Origin: Rotaria socialis | Lineage: Eukaryota > Rotifera > Eurotatoria > Philodinida > Philodinidae | Length of the DNA: 64,000 nt | Direction of reading: 5' to 3' | NCBI GenBank assembly: GCA_905331475.1 | Contig: CAJNYU010003865.1 | Span: 1-64,000, forward strand | In this document: one piece after another, positions 60,196-64,000 of the stretch | How positions within the stretch are numbered: the first letter of the stretch is position 1 | Layout: each line of letters begins with the position of its first letter | The notes under the pieces: generated by a model | Told to the model about the DNA's origin: nothing | The model's database searches: none | Seen by the model: the letters and a program-made list of their open reading frames with translations, nothing else | Program-made: the position numbers and the translations under genes

Positions 60196-61222
60196 GTTTC
60201 CTTTTCTTATACGATGCTGGCAAGTGACTGATCTCGCAATATGAAGATATCCAAAAAAGCAAACGGACGACCGATCTATACATTAGACAACGAACCGATA
60301 ATAATTGGTGGAAATAATGTAAGTGTTTTGTTTTTTTCATATTACCTTGGACAAAAAATATATATGCAAAGAAGAGAAGAGAAAAATAGAACTTTTATTC
60401 GTTGAACTCCTCAGTGATTATTTAAACAAATAATCAGTCGCGAAATACTCTATTTTCTAATAGACTTTGATAAACGATTCAGCAGAATTTTATCTGATCA
60501 AATGGCTTAATCCAGTAGTGTCGAACTTGAAAGTTGAATTCAACTGAAACTTCAAGTTTCAAGTTTCAAGTCGATTTTTTCAGCCCTTCGCGGCACCCAC
60601 ACCCTTCACCGTAGTTAGTCTCCGTTAAATTTTCATCAAATACGTCGAAACTATGAATATGGCAATGTATTGCCAAAACGTGTTTTAGGAGTAAGTTTCA
60701 GAGGGATGGTGTCATGCAGTGAGGAGAACTGAAGTGACAAATGTTGGCAAAAGTGTGAATTTTCCCTGCATCGGTGCGATGCGGAGAATGGCAAGAGTTC
60801 AATTGTTAAAGCTGAAATTGATTTAGGGTATGGATCTTAGTGGTAAATTCTGTAGAAAATTTCAATTGGATTGAATGAATACTTCTTGAGATATTGCGTA
60901 ACCAAAACCGCATTTCGAGAAGTTGAAAGTTGAAACTTGAGGGTTGAAGTTTCAGTTGAATTCAAGTTTCAAGTTAGACATGTATGGCTTAATCTTGAAT
61001 CATCAACTATGGAAGATACCTTTCTTGTTGCAAATTATCCAAATTCGTCTTTAGTAAGAATTCATTTAGAAGTTTACATAAATTGTTGTAACCTTATCTT
61101 ATCAAAAACGTGAAAAATAAGATTGATGCAAAGAAGATGCATTTCAGGAATCTTCAAGAAGTTACATTCTAGCTACGAAATACAAGTTGATCACTAAAGC
61201 GTTCGTGAATGTATTATGTTCG
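60196..61222. other. Gene-free gap containing a 460-bp inverted-repeat element
   Basis: Upstream regions of the F-box gene and the 3' side of the NUDIX gene. Apart from the element at 60521-60979, no features are recognised. Confidence 0.5.
60521..60979. mobile_element. 460-bp inverted-repeat element with 11-bp flanking direct repeat
   Basis: The left arm 'aacttgaaagttgaattcaa..ctgaaacttcaag' mirrors the right arm 'gttgaagtttcagttgaatt..caagtttcaagtt' over about 45 bp. ATGGCTTAATC occurs outside both ends (60502-60512 and 60984-60994). It could be the target-site duplication if the true ends lie a few bases out from the arms; 9-11-bp duplications are typical of Mutator-like elements. The interior contains 'cacccacaccc' at 60594-60604. 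Confidence 0.7.
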
Positions 61223-62590
61223 TTAATTAAGTTTTGTTGCACTTCCATCGCCATGCCAATATTCATATGCTCCTAATTTTGTAACAACTGCTTGAATCAG
61301 TTTTTCATGAGACGCATATAATCTATGATCACAATCAAGACGAACCCATTTTACTTTTGCTGCATCATCCCCTAGAAAATTTCAATAAGTATACACCATT
61401 GATTTAAAAGAAAATATATTATTTTTAAACAGAAATATTCTTTCAAATCAGATGCCTGTATGAAAAAGTTCTATTTAAAAATCAATAATCGACAAGTGAC
61501 AGAATTTTGAATAATCAAAGATTTCGTATGAAAAGTAAAATCTATGGAAAATGAAATATTTACCAGCTTCGAGTTTTAAATATTTTGTTAGCTCTCCAGT
61601 CTCATCGTGCATGTTCATAGCTTCGGATTCCATCCAAGCATTATCTGTAAACAAACAAACAATATATTCTATATTTTCTTTCCTACCACAATGAAAATAA
61701 AATGCTTACCTGTGTTTCTCGGATCATCGATATAACCTTTATAAACCTATAAAAATAGAAATAAACCGAATTTACAATAATTTCAAATTTCTTTACTGAA
61801 GTGGCTGTTTTAAATAACTCATCGATTAACTGAGCACCATCAGCATTAGAATTCATAGCTTCTTCGATAAATTCTCGTTTGATTGCAACGGATACATGCT
61901 CACTAAAACAAGAAACTAGTGATTAAATAAATGAATATAATTATAAGCAAAGTCTTTACCCAGCATCAACCATACCACCTGGTAGAGCTGATTCACCAGT
62001 ATCTTTTCTACGAATAAGAACAATTTCTAGAACTTTTTGTTTATCATTATGCTGATCTTTAGCCCAGCGTGTTACAAGTGGATCACCAGCATGATTGGGC
62101 CCCCAACGACCAAGTAAACCACGGCCGGATACTTTAAAAGAAAGCAACATTATTTTACATTTTTCTTCCTTTTCTATACGTACATCCAGTACGGCCTTGA
62201 GGATTTTTGGGTCGATTTGTTTCTCCGTCGACTTCGTAGCTACCAGTATAGCTTGTTCGATCAACTTGTCCATCGACTTGATTGAACTTTTTAATTTTTT
62301 TTCTTCAAAAAACAAAATAATTTCACTCAGTTAACTTGTTTTTATTTATCTTACGCGTCACAATCATCTGCCCATGGTGGGTTTTTTAAAACAATGGGTG
62401 ACGTATATTCTGTTGGCTTGTAATCAGACCAATCAACATTCCACGGAACTTTTTCATCGGGTACAGGAAATCTCTAATAAAAACATAAATGAATAATTTG
62501 AATAAAGTATTAAACTAAAGCAAATCCTACTTGAGTATTTTGCGTATCAGAATAAGGTGATTTTCGAGCTTTAATATGAATATTTGCCAT
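61223..62590 (-). CDS. NUDT9: NUDT9-type ADP-ribose pyrophosphatase
   Basis: About seven short exons, read from [20 protein letters not shown] (62590) to [12 protein letters not shown] (61223). The order matches animal NUDT9: [82 protein letters not shown], and the end [12 protein letters not shown]. The Nudix box is GMVDAGE-x7-REFIEEAM, with Ala where the general pattern has Gly, as in other NUDT9 proteins. It hydrolyses ADP-ribose to AMP and ribose-5-phosphate. A 52-bp intron (62132-62183) joins GRTG to LSGRGLLG. The long open frame covering 62132-62315 ([12 protein letters not shown]..) is a wrong-frame read through that intron. Exon boundaries between 61380 and 61800 are approximate. No mitochondrial targeting sequence is obvious. 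Confidence 0.85.
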
Positions 62591-63779
62591 AATACTTAAC
62601 AATGAATCAGTATAAAAAAAGTGGTATTGTTCGGATGTCCTCAAAAAAAAAACGATTGCTATACATACTTATAATTTGATGTCAACGTAAAAATGTTTAT
62701 CTTTCCTAGAAAGCAAAAAATGTATCAATTTATTTTAGAAGAAAAATCCCTGAACAAGTCGACATGTGACCGATTCTCTTTTCTATATGTAGAAACATAA
62801 AATAAGGGCGCTAATGGTTTCTTTTTCTTTCTGCCTATGAAATTTGTTTTTATTGTTCTTCAATCCTCCATAAACGTCACTTTTTATTGAGAAATTCATA
62901 CACATCACTAGGTAGAGCATGCCATATTAAACTAAAAATTTCAATACAAGCCAACCGATAGCATACTTAACTCGATGCACTCGATCTAATTTATTGCTCG
63001 ATTCAGAAAATAAGTTCCGTAATGAGAGTGGTTCAAAGGATATTTTTCTTGAATTGTTTTCATAGCAACTAACTTGTAATTGTTCGGAAATTTTCAATGA
63101 AACTCTTTAAATATTTTTTTTTATAAATAAATACGCAGTCGAATGAATAATATTTCTATATTTTCAAAAAAAACTTGATGTCATTGATTTTCTCTGTATT
63201 TCTTCAATATATCTTTCATTTTGTAATTGCCATCATCGAGCTGGAGCTGCTCTCATAAAGTCATGCGTACGTATTTGTGATCAATATCAAATCCACTTTT
63301 AAAATTCTCTATATAATGACTACTGTATGTAAATAATGATAAATTTGGAATTTGAATATTGTCGAAGACAATAAAGTAAAATCCTTTCTAAAAAAATTAA
63401 TTGAATGTTTGAATTTTTTGCTGGTATTCAATCACTAAGGCGCCTCAAACAGACCAAAACATCGTCAGACTTAATTCAGTTTCAATTCAACAGTCGTCCA
63501 CACCAAGCAATTAGTCCACCAATCAGAGTATGAAGCAGGCCTCTTTCAGGTATGCAAAGTGCATAATAAAAAGTATTAATGCATGAGAGGTGTCGCTAGC
63601 GCACGTGTGCGACTAATAATACATATAACCATGAAAAGTATATTGTTCATAATTTAGTGAGATAAAATAAAATTTCTCTAAAAGTAGGTCATTAGATCAA
63701 GAATAAGTTACTATACTGGAAAACAAAACAAGAGAGTAATCAAGTATTTGTTTTTTATTAAAGGTATTTCAGGAGTCTA
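62591..63779. other. Gene-free stretch
   Basis: Upstream of the NUDIX gene. AT-rich, with no gene, RNA or repeat recognised. Confidence 0.4.
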
Positions 63780-64000
63780 TATATGTCGTAGGCCAATCTA
63801 AAATACAGGCCAATCTTAAATTGGCCTAGGCCAAACTAAAATTTGAGTTTCGACTAGTTCAATCTAGAATTGAAGTTTGGCCTAGCTTTTTTCTAGGCCA
63901 ATCTCAAATCTAAGAATGGACTAGTCCAAACTTGAAGCCACCTTAAAATCGTCAGTCCAATCTTAAATTGGCCTGTTTTTTCAGGCCAAACTAAAATTCG
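63780..64000. repeat. 'ggccaatctaaaatt' short repeat running off the window
   Basis: Variants of (A/T)GGCCAATCTTAAATT and its complement AATTTAAGATTGGCCT occur about ten times in 220 bp, in both orientations and 15-35 bp apart. Each pair can form a small hairpin. The array continues past 64000. Confidence 0.7.

Noticed and set aside
62132-62315. Open frame giving a 119-residue NUDIX-containing protein starting [11 protein letters not shown]
   Set aside because: Another frame plus a 52-bp intron gives [33 protein letters not shown], which matches NUDT9 proteins. The upstream part of this frame is spurious.
1-64000. CRISPR arrays, bacterial operons or prophage
   Set aside because: No regular spacer pattern. 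Spliced genes with GT-AG introns show that this is eukaryotic nuclear DNA.

Overview
The window looks like nuclear DNA of a bdelloid rotifer (Adineta/Rotaria type). This is inference from content, because no rRNA or mitochondrial marker is present. The DNA is AT-rich. The genes are split by very short GT-AG introns (about 45-63 bp). The gene families seen (NHL-repeat secreted protein, ADP-ribosyltransferase with TPR and leucine-rich repeats, F-box/LRR protein, polytopic protein with an ephrin-receptor-like Cys module) are ones expanded in bdelloids. Two genes resemble fungal or bacterial proteins (a secreted double flavo-oxidase and a CipC/DUF3759 protein), as expected from the many foreign genes of bdelloids. 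Short (TGTGGG)n-like tracts match the hexamer reported for bdelloid telomeres.

Layout. 1-1480: broken hAT transposase, capped by a 'gggtttat' repeat block. 3440-6260: about 13 degenerate copies of a ~200-bp tandem repeat. 8260-11983: a 3.7-kb composite repeat with matching TA-flanked terminal inverted repeats; it encloses two 'gggtttat/gggtagttg' arrays, a 150-bp direct repeat, an 83-bp tandem triplet and a foldback. 15152-16378 (+): NHL beta-propeller gene. 18243-21949 (+): signal-peptide amine oxidase fused to a sarcosine-oxidase-like FAD domain, with a 55-bp miniature element in intron 1. 23359-28477 (-): TUT4/7-like terminal uridylyltransferase. 32922-36249 (-): polytopic membrane protein. 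39118-39773 (-): His-rich stefin-like cystatin. 41770-43758 (-): CipC-like protein split by a 1.6-kb intron. 45290-55060: gene-poor and rich in miniature inverted-repeat elements, a ~106-bp satellite and interstitial telomere-like tracts. 55316-57526 (+): ADP-ribosyltransferase/TPR/LRR protein. 57896-60195 (-): F-box/LRR gene with an internal stop. 61223-62590 (-): NUDT9-type ADP-ribose pyrophosphatase. The last 220 bases start a 'ggccaatctaaaatt' repeat that runs off the window.

There is no operon logic. Genes are independent and separated by 1-9 kb of repeat-rich DNA. One thematic link is that an ADP-ribosyl-transferring protein and an ADP-ribose hydrolase lie within 6 kb, on either side of the F-box gene; this may be coincidence. 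Exon boundaries come from reading splice sites and frames by eye. Several ORF-like stretches run through short in-frame introns.
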